Shown piece after piece: positions 32,586-45,999 of a stretch of 64,000 nucleotides of DNA (position 1 is its first letter; every line of letters begins with the position of its first letter). Location of the stretch: contig JAPFBL010000169.1 of assembly GCA_026182355.1 (NCBI GenBank), forward strand, positions 62,001-126,000, in the 5' to 3' direction. The notes below the pieces were generated by a model, which had not been told where the DNA came from, did no database searches, and saw nothing but the letters and a program-made list of their open reading frames with translations. This stretch comes from Hermatobates lingyangjiaoensis (taxonomy: Eukaryota; Arthropoda; Insecta; Hemiptera; Hermatobatidae). A program made the translations under genes and the position numbers.

Positions 32586-34482
32586 TTTAGCAGTAAATGT
32601 TCAAAATTATTCTTTTCTATATACACACCTACAATTGTAGATTTATATTAGTCCCTTATGGTTCAAGACTTATCTTCTGCCCTCATTCGAGTTTTTTTGT
32701 ATCTTATAAACTATAATTGATGAAAGTTTCATCATCAGTAAAAAAAACAGTAATCTGCGAGTTCAATTCACATAATATTGGTCCATGTCAAATTTATATT
32801 CATATTTAAAAAGTTTACATAGTATATTATTACGAATTATATTTCAAAGTATAAAATTTGTTATATTAACTTTTCAGATCAGACCTAAAAATTAACTGCT
32901 ATAGAATGCCTACAATACAGACATGAAAAAATTTAATATACCAGACTTTAAGGAAAAAACTGTACTTTTAATTATTATTGTTACTTTTTTTTATCGACTA
33001 GGCAAAGCTGGATTGCTAGTTAATTAATAAAATGTAATGTAAACAGTTGTTGAAATACTTAAATATTAGTGATATTATTATCTAAACGTAATTTTAATGC
33101 TCGTACATTCAACTACATATAAACCCAATGAGTTATTGAAATAAGTATATAACACATAGCGTTTATTGATTTGAAAATACATAAACCATATAATCAATTA
33201 TGTAATATATTCAGGTTTCATATTCTTTGCTTTTATGCTTTCAGAATAATACAGCTTTTACTTTATTTTGCATAAAATAAATAATATAAACATTGCAATA
33301 ATAAAAACTTTAAGAAATATGCTTTTTCTACAAAATAATGATATATTAAATAGCATATTGTTCTTTAATTTTCTAAAATTCTATTATGTTATTAAATATG
33401 CTTTAATATTCTTTAGCATATACTTTATTGTTTCCATTAAAGTATAGTTAATATATTACTACATAATTTAGATGAAACATTTTTTGATGAAGCAATCTTT
33501 TTATAAATAACTTCTACAATATTATTGAAATATAGTTGTTATAATTTATTTATGTCAAATCTGTATAGTTAGTGTGGCGTTAATTCAGAATGCAAACCAG
33601 CTTTTTGTTTTAATAAAAAAAGGAATATGTATTGATTATTTCATTCTTTATTACAAGTAAATTAATGTAATTGAGTTGAAAATTGACTTACTGTTTGAAA
33701 TGATGTTTGAGGTTAGTAATTGTAGATTAATTCGTAATAATAACACCAACTGGAATACTAATGCTTACTGCACTAGAAAAATATGGCTGCAGCTTTCAAT
33801 GTTGACACTAAAAACTTTTAAAAGTTAAAATGTTTAAAATTTTAAATGATTTCAATTAAAGGTTTCCTTACAATGAATTAATTTTTTTATTTTATTTAGG
33901 AGGTAATTTTTAATTGTCTTATTAAAGTAAGTATGAAGTGATTTCTATTCAGTTTTACTATACTACATATATAAATCTATATTGAGATTACCAGTAAGTT
34001 ATATGTTTTAATTTCTCTGAATATGATATCTAGATGATGATGACATCTAGTTGTACTTTATTCAATTTTTTTTAATCTTTCTACAAATCAAACAAATTGA
34101 CAGATGAGAATAAAATTAATCCTATCTATAATACTTTAATACTTTATGTGAAGATTTATACTTTAGTATTAGGTAATACATATTATATCATACAAAACAT
34201 GATACATTGTATAGTTTATAATGAAATTCAGGTAAAACTAAAAACTAAACTTTTATATTCAACATTTGTTTGTATAAGTAGTACAAGATGATAAAAGTTT
34301 CATAAGCTATTGGAAGAGGAATATAAGACTACAAAAACAAATAATAACCTCAACTTGTATTCCATTCACTTGTCGGATGTGTTCCCTTAATATTAATTAA
34401 ATTTTAAAGGTAAGCATAAATAATTTACTATAATTTCTTTACAACAATTTAGAGTAGTAACCCATATAATTAATCAGCTACA

Positions 34483-34598
34483 CGTTTATAAACTATTTAA
34501 AGAGTAATGAATACATTAATTATTTACTAACTCCTAAGATTCATATCAAAGTTATCAGTTACTGTTATCTGTTTCTTATAGTTATTAAATCAATTATT
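34483..34598 (+). repeat. Direct repeat flanking E2 (left copy)
   Basis: TATAAACTATTTAAAGAG, TAATGAATACATTAATTAT, AAGATTCATATCAAAGTT and TCTGTTTCTTATAGTTATT recur in the same orientation at 37583-37695. Confidence 0.75.
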
Positions 34599-35270
34599 TC
34601 CGATCAGCATATAATTAATTACGATAAGTTACTCAAGTATTCAGGAAAATAAAACGACTAAAATATGTAATATCAAATAAGTTACTTATTTATAATATTT
34701 GCATTAATTTATCGAGAATCATTTAAAGATTATTTTCAGATGTACTATTATGAGGACTAAACGTATTATTTCCTGGTGTTCTATTACTATTACATAATAT
34801 TCCAATATTTCATTTTATATTCCATCTAATCAGTCAAATATAAAAATAGTTAATCCCTAATAGCTGTAAATAGAAATATGTACAACTGTTTTTATATTGA
34901 CTTAACTATTTACTTACTATACTTTTATAAACTCCATCAGCTGATTGGATTATCAAAACAGTATAATTAAAACCATTAATTTTACTTATTCCTATCAAAT
35001 TAAATTGATAACACTTCAGATCACATTGCTCATTACTTTTATTTGATTTAAATAATTTGATTAATATTACGTTTTAAAGCATGTTACAATCTAACATTTT
35101 ATTTGTAATTGATTACCTTCTATATGTATGTTTAAGATATTGCTTTCATTATGAATGAATGAAATGAATAAATAAGTTATTAAACTTAACTGGTTGCCAT
35201 TACCCCATTTCCAGATTACAATTTAGAAACATTACGTCATTACATATAATTTAAAACAAAAAACAAAAAA

Positions 35271-37295
35271 ATCTGGAGTGGCCTACACTCAACTTTACTA
35301 TAAGTAACTTAATTTCAAATTTCTTGAGTATATAATATATAACGTCTCATTTAAGCATAATGTAAACATCTAAATGGGATATGATTATTAGTCTTTCATT
35401 CCTGAGGTAGTACAGATAGTGATTGAAGGACATATCAATATATAAGCTTAGTTTTGTACATCACACAGCTGATGCAAATAATTTCATTAGTATAACTACA
35501 GCAGTAATAACATTTTTGAAAAACCAAAGTGAACATTTCTTGATACGAAATATTCTCCTACAAGAGAGCATGGCTTTTGTTCAAACAGCCAGTGGATTTC
35601 TTACATCATTTACTTGACATCGTTCTACATTGAATATTAAAGTAAAATTTTCAAATTTTAAACAGGAAAATACCCTTATTTTCTCTGAAAAACACCATAA
35701 ACATCGAAGAAAAAATGTTGTTTTAAGATGATTTATAATTAAAGATGTACGATAATTACATTTATTAATCTCTAAAAGAAAGATTTCAATTTTGAATTAT
35801 CTTTTACATTTTTGGTCTTTTATAGAAGTAATATACTGGGAATTTTATGGCTTCTTAGTATTTAATAAGATCATTTTCCTTCCCCTTTGTCAAATATCAT
35901 ATATAGGAATATTTTCTGAGTGAGTGTTATTCTTTTCCTGTCTCCCGTACTCTGTTATAAGTTTGCTATGAATGTCTATTAAGAAAAAATATATTAGAAA
36001 TTAGCCAGTTTACATACACAAATCGAAGTCAAAGCCAGCTATTCAATATAATTTAAATCTTTTATAGTTGGTAGCTTCTAATTTTTGAAAATAATAAATA
36101 TGAACTATTAGACTAGAATTGTAAAAAAAAAACTTGATATTTCTCAACAAACATAAGTCCTATTTCTTGAGGAAAGAGTCCATTCGTTACATTTCAATAT
36201 CATGCAAAGGTACTACATTCACAATTATAATGTAATTGTAACTGATATTAAGTTTTGCTCAAGAGTGCAATATATAGATTTATTAAAGCATTTTATGAGA
36301 CAAATCCATCATGCCATGGAAGACAAAAGTAATTTATTTATGTTTATTGGCGGTGATTTTTTTACATGTGACATTATTATTCCTCTTACATCTCGTATAA
36401 GTCAATAAACTATTTAAATTGTTCCTTTATAAATATAAATTTTAACTCAGTGGATTTGCTCAAAAAATTTCTAAGTCAATGTAAATATTGTAAAAAAAAT
36501 ATCAAAAATTCAACAAGTATAGCAGGTGATCTCTCAGTCTAGGATAAACAAACAGTTTTTATAGCGTTATTGCTCTTTCCCGTAATTGAAACTTCATGAT
36601 TTTTTTTTATGAATTGCTAATTTTTCGTTCCATTTTTTGTTCAAATTTTTATTATTTTTTAATGAGTGGTTTAGCGTCAAAAAACATTTCCTGAAAAAAG
36701 AAATCTTAATATAATATCCCTTTGAATGTAATTTTGAAAAAAATTATCTCAAATCATTTTCCATACAATGTTCTATTTTTAAGCATAGTTTCATTTTGAT
36801 CTGTCAAACGGTATGGCTTGTATCACTCTCACAAGCTTTGAGATTGAATTAAATTTTTACATTTTATTGAAAAAAAAAATATTTCCCGTTGTTAAAATTC
36901 TGAGTATATTTTTCGTTTGTTGCATTTGTAACCTCAAAGATAATGTCAAAATTTCAAAACTCTAGGGTTATCAGTTTAGGAGAAATAAATGTTTTCTAAA
37001 AAACGGTTTTTGGCAAAAAAAGTGACTTTCCCATCATGCATAATTCTTCCCAAACAATAGGGATCTTCTTCCCTATGAGGCCCATTTTTGTGTAAAATAT
37101 CAACTTGATCCATCAAAGATTCTGGACCGTAGTGTGGTAACAAGCAATGCTAACACACTCACCCACCCACCCACACACACACAGACATCATCAAAAAAAC
37201 TTCATAAAACGACTTCTGGGACCTCAAAACATGTAATTCCGTCAAAATCTCGAGATCGAATTTTTTCACGATCAGTTTACTTATAGTAAAGTAAA
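35271..37295 (+). mobile_element. 2-kb non-coding transposon, copy E2 (full length)
   Basis: Left end ATCTGGAGTGGCCTACACTC then AACTTTACTATAAGTAAC. Right end CACGATCAGTTTACTTATAGTAAAG. The outer ACTTTACTATAAGTAA and its complement form inverted termini, and each is itself nearly a hairpin (ACTTTACT-ATA-AGTAAAGT). No open frame is shared among copies, so it is non-autonomous or RNA-only. Clear target duplications were not found. The superfamily is not recognised. Confidence 0.85.
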
Positions 37296-37582
37296 ATTAT
37301 CTTACTCCGTCATTGTCTGATATGGCAATAGAGTGAAATGATCTGGTTAACGAAATGGATTACCTCACACTGTGATCTAAACTATTTCAAAACAATTAGT
37401 ATTAATTAGTATTAATAGTTAATTAAATTAACAATTATATTACAGTTGTATAATAATGCTATCATTAATTTAATTTCTCACAGATTCTGTCGTTTATCTA
37501 AGTATTATTATTATTTCATATCATAAGTAAAGTTATGTATTTTGATATTATAAAGGGACATTATTGTTTAAAAGAAGTTTGA

Positions 37583-37695
37583 TATGTGTATAAACTATTA
37601 AAAGAGTAATGAATACATAAATTATTTACTAACTCATAAGATTCATATCAAAGTTTCTGTTATCTGTTTCTTAAAGTTATTAAATCAGTTAATCA
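37583..37695 (+). repeat. Direct repeat flanking E2 (right copy)
   Basis: About 90% similar to 34483-34598 by eye, with a short internal deletion. The pair encloses E2 and about 800 bp of left flank. Confidence 0.75.
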
Positions 37696-37699
37696 GAAA

Positions 37700-39930
37700 A
37701 ATACACCTTCCAATTATTCACTAATTGCTCTAAACAAATAGGTCAATTAGATTTCCTTTAAACTGGCGAAATGGAGTAACTGAATTAAAATAAATCAATT
37801 AATTAATTTGATTGTTCGTTGTTGTTGATAATTGGATTCCTGTCATACGTGATGAGTATACTCATATTCTATATTTCTCTAATGATTTCTTGACTGACTA
37901 ATAATATTTGTTTCAATATTAGATTGCAATATATTACTTCCTTGTCAGTAGATATTTAATTTATAAGCATGTGAACATGCAATGGTAATACATTTAATAT
38001 GTAATATTATTTTCTAATTTAATGACTTTCATGCTTTATCATTTTACTGTTATACGATTTTTTTCTTTTTGAAATTGAAAGTATAAAAAAGAAAGGGTGT
38101 AGAATTCTTTTAATGGTTTTTCAAAAATAAAATAAGTAAAGTGTAGTTTAGGACTTCCAGAGTTTAAAAGGTTGGACTTTAGAAAAGTTTGAGGTGATAT
38201 GTAAGAAGGTTATAATGGTTTCCATTCGTCGTATTACATTCCTACTTTTTGATCAAGGCCTAGAGAATAACTCCAACCTGGTGAGTTTCAAATATAAATA
38301 AATACTCTTATTCAATTCAAAATAAACACTCTTCTTACGATATAATTTGATCAACCAACCAGAACAAAACAACAATAGTAAAACAACTGGGAATGGATGT
38401 AGCTAATTAAGTTATGTGACCTCAAACTAGCTGTAACAAATAATTACATTATGTTTGACCTGGGAAATAGAAAACTACCTCCCACATATTCCTGTACAGA
38501 AAATTTCGACACAGACTCCATGTATAAAACTTAAAGGAAATGCTGTGTTAGTTTGGTTATTACGCCAAGTGCAGTGGCTGTATCTCTAAAATACGACATC
38601 TGTAGAGGAATCTATGTCACATTCAGTCCTTTCCATTTTAAGAGAGCTATCAAAGTTTAGTAGAGGTTGCCTGATTCAGATGAAGGAATTGGGCAACATA
38701 CTTAACAGTCACACAAGAATAGAAACATATATTTCATACATTTTACTTCATTAATTTGTTTTTTTAAATAAAAAGTAGTAATACAGAAAAAAACAGAAAT
38801 ATTTATAGTGAAGAATTATTTTAGTAATTACTTTTTTTATTAGGAACAAATAAAAAACTTATTTTTATTATATGAAACTCAAATTATTTTCAGGCGCTAC
38901 AAACCTGGCATCCCTATAATTAAACACCTCACAGCATGAGAATTCAAATAATCCATTTAATGGCGTGCCTTGGATGTTCCAGTTAAAAAGTTATTCTGAA
39001 AATAATCCTGCTGATTTATCGTATTTTAACAGTAAGTATTCAAATTGCATTATTATTACTTTTATTAATTTATCTTCAATTATTTACTAATTAACAATAC
39101 TGATAATTAATGTAAAAATCATCTCAGCTAATAAGTAAATTTCCATTTATCATGTTATTAAAATATTGATTGCTAATTAGAGAGCTAAATATTTTAATTT
39201 ACCAGTTTATTAACCTCCTAAAAACAATTTATTCACTACCTATCTGAATTAAACATTTTAATGCTGAGTATTAAACTTTTAATCATTGGTTTTAATAATA
39301 AAGCGTTATCATATCTAAATGCGCAATATATATGATTTTCTTTTTTTATGATAATTTCAATTGCATTCACATAAGTTTGTATAAATCTTAAAACAGTTAT
39401 TGAGTTGGCTAACTCAGTTATCGTATAATATTATTATATATTTAGTAGGATACATTATATTATATGAAATAATTAAGTTATTCCTTGCATTAGTAACTAA
39501 TAATTGGAAGTTTTAGGGTGAAATAAACTATTTAGGTTATTTATACCCAATAATACATTATGTATACAAAGGCATAATAAAATATTTTGTTATATCAGGG
39601 CTTACTGAGGTGTTGAAATAGTACTGTACAGAAATTTAATGTAATAAATTTAAAGCGTTTACTGTTTGTTATCAAAGTCCTCCTGGGTTTTAATACTGAC
39701 CTCCACAACCATATATATTCTGAAACTATATGAATCATGCTACTTTGAAATGTATATTTGATTTATGTACTTTACTTATGCTTTGAGCAATGGTGTCATA
39801 CATTCGATTTGTTTTATAACAGATTCACCTTTTTTGTCACTACTTTTGCTAGTATTCCTTCTTTGTACGATACTAATGAACCAAATTGTTAATTACTTGA
39901 AAGGTTTTATGTTGATGACCTCTGAGATAT
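37700..39930. other. AT-rich region; one possible exon
   Basis: Apart from the splice-bounded segment at 38894-39031, no feature is supported. Confidence 0.45.
38894..39031 (+). other. Possible non-coding or untranslated exon
   Basis: A strong acceptor (CAAATTATTTTCAG|G) and a consensus donor (ACA|GTAAGTATT) bound 138 bp. Base composition is more balanced than the flanks. All three frames contain a stop, so it could only be a 5'/3' untranslated exon, an lncRNA exon, or a chance pairing. One frame stays open over its last 105 bp (TSQHENSNNPFNGVPWMF). Confidence 0.22.
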
Positions 39931-39937
39931 CTCTGCA

Positions 39938-40690
39938 TCTAAATCTGTGAAAGTTAAATGCATAATGTATCTAAAAAGTTCTAAGATAAGGATTTATAAA
40001 AAGTAATAGCTAACTATTCGCATTAATCTATTTTAAATGTAATTGTTTTATAGACATAATTAATTAAAAACTTCATTCTCGACAACTTTTCTTTTAAATA
40101 ATTCTTTTTTTGACATCATTTATGATCTGAGAGTTTGAGAACTTAAAACAGGGTAAAATTATCATTTGATATTTGCTTATATTTTGAAATTTACTTCTGT
40201 TAAGTTAAGTTATCTTAGCAAGCATTAAATGTCTGATAACGTTTTATTTGTTTGTACTTTATGTCGTTTGTTGAAATTTAAAACTTAAAGATCCTTTTAC
40301 ACTTAAATCTTTAAGAGTTGAAAGCTTGATGTATAAGTTCTAAAATAAGACTATATAAAGAAGTTAGCTATAAAAAATAGCAACTATTTGCATAAGATAT
40401 TTTAAAATCAAATTGTTTAAATACACATAATTAATGATAAATTTCAACCTCAACAAATTTTATTTGAACTAATGTTCTCTGTGATATCATCTATGATTTA
40501 AAAGTTGAAAAACTTACACAATTAGTATTAGATATTTACTTATATTTTTAAATACTAAATTGAAGAAACGGTCCACACTGACTATAAAACTTTTAATTCA
40601 TTTCTGTAAAGTTAGTGTTCTTACCAAGTTCTTAGCATTAAATATCTGATGTTTTATTCGTTTCTATTTTAACCGTTGGTGAAAGTTAAG
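39938..40690 (+). repeat. Two tandem copies of a roughly 365-bp repeat
   Basis: Copy 1 about 39938-40301 and copy 2 about 40302-40690 share AAATCT..GA.AGTT, AAGTTCTAA.ATAAG, ATAATTAA, TGA.ATCAT.TATGAT and TCTGATAACGTTTTATT-like blocks in the same order. Copy 2 carries an extra insertion near 40560-40610. The copies are diverged and non-coding. Confidence 0.75.
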
Positions 40691-41339
40691 TAAGAATTAC
40701 AGAGCAATAGTATTTGCCTCCAACGCCTAAACATATTGGCTGTTCTAACAGCACATTACTGGATTATAAAAATATTTCTGCTTTAAATTCATGCGTACAT
40801 ATAACGATGAATTCATAAATAGCCTTTTATCTATAAGCATGGATTAATATTTTATTATTGTTACTTTAAATTTAATAAAATCAGTTCCCGTTTACTTGTA
40901 ATTAAAACAGATTCATCAATTGTATAAAAATAACAAAACACAGTATTTTAAACATAAAACGCTGAAACGACCTGCACTCAACCTTAGAATAAGTTAACAC
41001 AATATGAAACTCATTGTTAATAAACTGAGTTTTGGTTTTATTTTCATGAAACTATTGTTTGACGTAATATCAAAATAACAGATAAAAGATGAAATGATTT
41101 TATTATGATACATCCATTTTATCAGGTATAACAGTTGAAATCGTTAATCTAGAAAAATTTAACTTAGGGCTTGAGTCTGATTGGTTTGTTTGTGTTCTCA
41201 ACGATCATATCTCTCTTATTCTGCCTTCCTTTGTTGCTACTTAAGTTTTTTAATCAACTTCATAATTTTCCTTAGAGAAGTATCTCTCACTTCTTTTGGT
41301 TTTAGGTTATATTTGCAAAAAAATCATTAACCTCCTAAA

Positions 41340-41545
41340 GGTGGTCACCTTTCATTTAATTTGAACTAATTTTCTTTGTGACATCATCTATGATTTCAAC
41401 GTTTAAACAACTTACACAATTAGCATTTGACATTTACTTACATTTTTAAAATCACTTCTGTAAAGTAAGTGTTTTTACCAAGTTCTTAGCATTCAATATC
41501 TGATAACGTTTTATTCGTTTGTACTTTATTTCTTTGGTGAAATGA
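41340..41545 (+). repeat. Third, partial copy of the 365-bp repeat
   Basis: Corresponds to the 3' 200 bp of copies 1 and 2: GACATCATCTATGATTTC, ACACAATTAGCATTTGACAT, AAGTTCTTAGCATTCAATAT, CTGATAACGTTTTATTCG. Confidence 0.75.
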
Positions 41546-42234
41546 ATTTTAAGTATTAAGTATGCCTTTATTTTAATATAGAAAGTCTTTGAGATCAACC
41601 GACTTCCATGCTCCTTGAGAAAGGTATAATAACCGATTTAGCTGGATTTATCTTCCTCTTCCACTAATATTTCTACAATTTTGATAACATGTTGAATAAC
41701 CTCAAAGGAAGTAAGATCAAATATTCTTCTTTTTAAATTTCTTCTTCTATTTAAATTTAAATCTTCTTTTTAAATAACAGGGTCATCTGAGCAATCCTGA
41801 TTATTTACTATTGATAACAGAATAAAACCTTCATACCTTGTTTACTGCTGCTGGAATTATACAACTAGTTTCGGCCTTCACCCATCTTCAAAAGGAACCT
41901 TTTCAAAAGGTTTATCCACCGCGACTCCTTTTAAAAGGATTTTGTTTTGTACAACCCGATTAACTTTTAGCGACATTAAAAATAATTTTTATTATTTTTA
42001 ATAAATGAGTTTATATACTCGTGTATATAAACGAGTTTAATGTTTATGTATAGATTACTTTAGTTTTCATAAAATTACATGTAAAGTATATTATTAGTAT
42101 TGTTAGATCAAAAGTTTACCTAGTGATGTTTACCGTCTTACCTCGTATATTACTGCCGTACGAGTAGATAAGACTGTAGATTATATGTTTAATATTAATA
42201 ATACTAACCTCTGTGGTAATGATGAAATGCATGA

Positions 42235-42380
42235 ATGTAACATATTGTGTTTACTGAATCTTGTAGTTCTTCATAAGCTTTCTTCATTGCTAGTGTCTCC
42301 CTATGAAACATGAACAAGTGAAAGGTGAAAAGTGAAAGTTACACCTTTATAGAACACAAACTTAACTTATTGTGATATCC
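42235..42380 (+). repeat. Dispersed copy of the sequence leading into the 55-bp satellite
   Basis: GTTTACTGAATCTTG, TCTCCCTATGAAACATG, GTGAAAGTTACACCTTTATA and CTTATTGTGATATCC match 43200-43320, which runs straight into the 55-bp array. This copy carries only one diverged satellite-like unit. Confidence 0.7.
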
Positions 42381-43299
42381 ACGCATAATTAATTCAATAG
42401 ATTTATCTGCCTGCATTTTCTTAATCTGAAGGTCAAATCTAGGATATATATTTGTTAACATTGGCCTCAGTAGAGTTTCAATGTTTTCTTAAACTTAAAA
42501 CAACTTTTTGTTTTGAGGTTGGTTAATGCCCAAAAATATCGTATAAATATGCTGACACGAAAGGTAGAAGAATATCCATGGTTAATTGTTCATTGACAAG
42601 TTTTGATATTCTAATTTGATGTCAATCTATAAAGAATTCAGTCTATGTATCAAACATAATTTTTTTTTAAGGATGCTGTGCTAAATATTAATCCTTTGAG
42701 TTTAACATAAAATTTCTTTTAGATTCACTCAAATCAGCTCATGTCTAATTTTCCAACAATCTATTTTTTTTTTTAAATTACTCCATAAGGCTATGAAGTG
42801 TTCGTTTATAGTTGGTTGGACTATTTGAATATGAGTTGAATTTGTGTAATAAACTCTTTTATACATGAAAACATCTCATGTGAGTTACTTTTATATTCAA
42901 CAACAATATATTAACTTTCTTCAAAAAAGATTGAGTTTATATTTTCAAATAGCAATAATGTATTGCGTTCATTAAATTTCTCAAGAATAAATGATAAATA
43001 AGAAAGTTGGAAAAGCCAGCTTTCGTTCTGTAAATACTTAATCTGAACGTTTACATAATAAAAGTAACATGACTCGAACTTTAAACAAGACCGACCTCTT
43101 GAAAGTCAGTGGGGTGCAGCAAAGAGTTGAAATCTGAGCCACTTCTTTACAGAAATTAGGAAAAAGCCTGGTTTGAAGAGCACGCTTTTTGATCTAATTA
43201 ATTATGTTTACTGACTCTTGGTGTAGCGCATAAATTATTCCTTAGCTTTCTTCAGTGCTCCCTACAGATGAAACATGCATTGAGTGAAAGTTACACCTT

Positions 43300-44155
43300 T
43301 ATAACATATAGACCTGACTTATTGTATTATTCAACTTTATTCAAGTAATCGCTATATTCATAGAAACTTGACTTATTGTGATATTCAGCATATCTTCCCG
43401 TTATTTCTATATTCATTCAGACCTGACTTGTTATGATATCCGGCATACATATCCGTCATTACTATATAGGCCTGGCTTATTTTGATATCAAATATTACTT
43501 CCCATTTTTGCTATATTCATATAGGCCTGGCTTATTGTGATATCAAATATTACTTCCCGTTTTTGCTATATTCATATAGGCCTGACTTATTGTGATATCA
43601 AATATTACTTCCCGTTTTTGCTATATTCATATAGGCCTGACTTATTGTGATATGAAATATTACTTCCCGTTTTTGCTATATTCATATAGGCCTGGCTTAT
43701 TTTGATATCAAATATTACTTCCCATTTTTGCTATATTCATATAGGCCTGGCTTATTGTGATATCAAATATTACTTCCCGTTTTTGCTATATTCATATAGG
43801 CCTGACTTCTTATGATATCAAATATTATTTCCCATTTTTGCTATATTTATATAGGCCTGGCTTATTTTGATATCAAATATTACTTCTCGTTTTTGCTATA
43901 TTCATATAGGTCTGACTTATTGTGATATCAAATATTACTTCCCGTTTTTGCTATATTCATATAGACCTGACTTGTGATATCAAATATTACTTCCCGTTTT
44001 TGCTATATTCATATAGGCCTGGCTTATTGTGATATCAAATATTACTTCCCGTTTTTGCTATATTCATATAGGCCTGGCTTATTGTGATATCAAATATTAC
44101 TTCCCGTTTTTGCTATATTCATATAGACCTGACTTGTGATATCCAACATATATAT
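43300..44155 (+). repeat. 55-bp tandem satellite, about 15-16 units
   Basis: Unit: ATATAGGCCTGGCTTATTGT, GATATCAAATATTACTTCCC, GTTTTTGCTATATTC. CCTG(G/A)CTT recurs at 43471, 43526, 43581, 43636, 43691, 43746, 43801, 43856, 43911, 43966, 44018, 44073 and 44128, exactly 55 bp apart except for one 3-bp deletion. The first units (43312-43420) are diverged and the central ones almost identical, as expected from unequal exchange. It is not CRISPR: there are no spacers and the host is eukaryotic. Confidence 0.95.
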
Positions 44156-44159
44156 CCTT

Positions 44160-45760
44160 CATTCCTTCACACCATCGTTACAAACCCCAACACAGTCTGC
44201 CCATTTCAATCCTACAAATAGAATAATATAAAAAAAACATTCTTTTTGAAAAGTTGCTTCATTTGTCACATAACTTCGAACAAGATGCACCTTACATTAG
44301 GTAATAATTGTGCCCCATTGGTAATACGTCTTTTCTCATACACTCAATTTCATATTTATAATCATTTTACTCTTTCAATTATTTCTTAGAATTTGTCTTT
44401 GTTAAGTTCCAAAGTTCCATCCGCTCATTATAGTCTCAGATATTTGAATTTTCTTAATTCATTTGCATATTTTTGTCAATTGATAATTCCGGTTATTCTG
44501 ACTGCCTCATGCAAAGCAGGCTCTTCACTAATGTAAATAATTTTTAGCCTTTAAATTTAAATGAGGTGTCAGAAAGGATGCTCGCGAGTCTTTTGAAGAC
44601 TGTAATAACATTTTAAATTACTCGACGGCTTCGTTAGCACAACAAGGATGGTCGTGTCAAGACGTCTTTTCAATTTTGCAAGCTTCGTGCTTTCATTTGC
44701 TAAATACTCACAAATCACCCACATAAGTCGCTGCTCATTATTTATGTTAGTGAATGTAAATTCATATTGTAAATAAGTTTTTTCCTCTTTCTTCTTTTCT
44801 CCTGAGAACGTTTAGTTGTTGGTTCTACCTCAGTACTTGCATTGCCCGTTGCGAAAGAGCCAAGTCATTGTCATGAATCCTTGATTGAATGTTTTTCGTA
44901 ATTTCCAAGTAAGGCCTCTTTTCCAAGGTTAGAACCAGAGGTCTTACTTTTAGACATTACCCATTTATCTATGGGTAGATTTCTGTTAAATTATTAAACA
45001 TAAATTCAACCGCTAACTTTCAAAATGGACGAATAGTGTTAATTAATATGCAAATAAACTCTGCATCGGATTAAAAACAAAAATTAATATTTACTTTCTT
45101 TCATCAACTGTACGAATTACAGTTATTTATAGTAACTTTAAACTCGTAGACTTTATATTTTAAAATTATTTATAGTAAAATACATAATTTATTTAATTGT
45201 TTAAATAATATTACTTAAAATGAATAAACACCACCAGATAATTAATCGGGTAACTTTAGTAAGAACGTGTACTTTAGTGATACAACTAGAAGATTTTTGT
45301 ATTTGTTAACAACTTTTTTAGAGCGGGCCATATTCGTCTGACTTTTTTGTGTGTTGTTCCTTATTAGGAAGCCCCGTTAACAAATACCTCATATCACTAC
45401 AGATAGAACTCAACAACTGTTATTTTAAATCTAATAATATTGTAAACTTATTGATATATAATAAATATATTAACACAAATAATGAATAAATTGAAATATC
45501 ATAATAGTAAATTCTGTTAATACATAAGCTTAAGAAATAATCGTATTAAGAAGTTAATAGGAAGTTTTACGTTTACTGAACCACTGGATAAAGGGTTGGA
45601 AATTAGTAGCCGTTTTATAGTAAAGAAGGAATAAGTACCTTTCCACGCTTCAATATGAACACTAAAACAAAAGGGTTCATAAATACACCAATGTCTTTGG
45701 TGTATAACCAATAAACTAAAGCTATTTTAAATATAGCTACGTTTAAAATGTCCCACATTG
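44160..45760. other. AT-rich region, no recognised feature
   Basis: No coding, RNA or repeat signal that can be supported. Confidence 0.5.
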
Positions 45761-45771
45761 TAGCTATAACA

Positions 45772-45995
45772 AGATTTCACAATAAACACGTGAAATAACA
45801 ATCAATAATCAAACTACAATATGAAATGAAAAAAAAATACTAAGATCTTTCAAGTGTAACAAGCGGTATTCGTCAGAGTCAAAAACCCAACTGAGTGAGT
45901 TGGGTTTTTGACTCTGACGAGGACTGCTTGTTACGGTTGAAAGGTCTTTGTATTTTTGCCCATTTCATCTTGTGGTTTTGATCATTGGGTTAGTA
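45772..45995. mobile_element. Inverted dimer of F1 hammerhead mini-elements
   Basis: Minus copy 45772-45893 and plus copy 45897-45992 meet at CCCAACTGAGTGAGTTGGG, so both keep the outer helix I strand. The left ribozyme has a damaged helix II (ACCGC/AAGUG side) and the right one CUGACGA-GGACUG-CGGUU. In this pair the outer ends lack obvious (TA)n, unlike most others. Confidence 0.8.
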
Positions 45996-45999
45996 ATAG

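Larger units (their letters stand above)
30330..35265. other. Long AT-rich region without recognised genes
   Basis: No motif-bearing open frame was found. A 32-bp direct duplication lies at 32499-32562 (GTGACAATTCTAAGTAGTAC). It is followed by an inverted echo, GCTAATACAATACAG, at 32571-32585. A segment at 34483-34598 is repeated at 37583-37695. Confidence 0.5.

Noticed and set aside
43300..44155. CRISPR-like regular spacing
   Set aside because: The 55-bp units are contiguous with no unique spacers, and the sequence is eukaryotic. It is a satellite.
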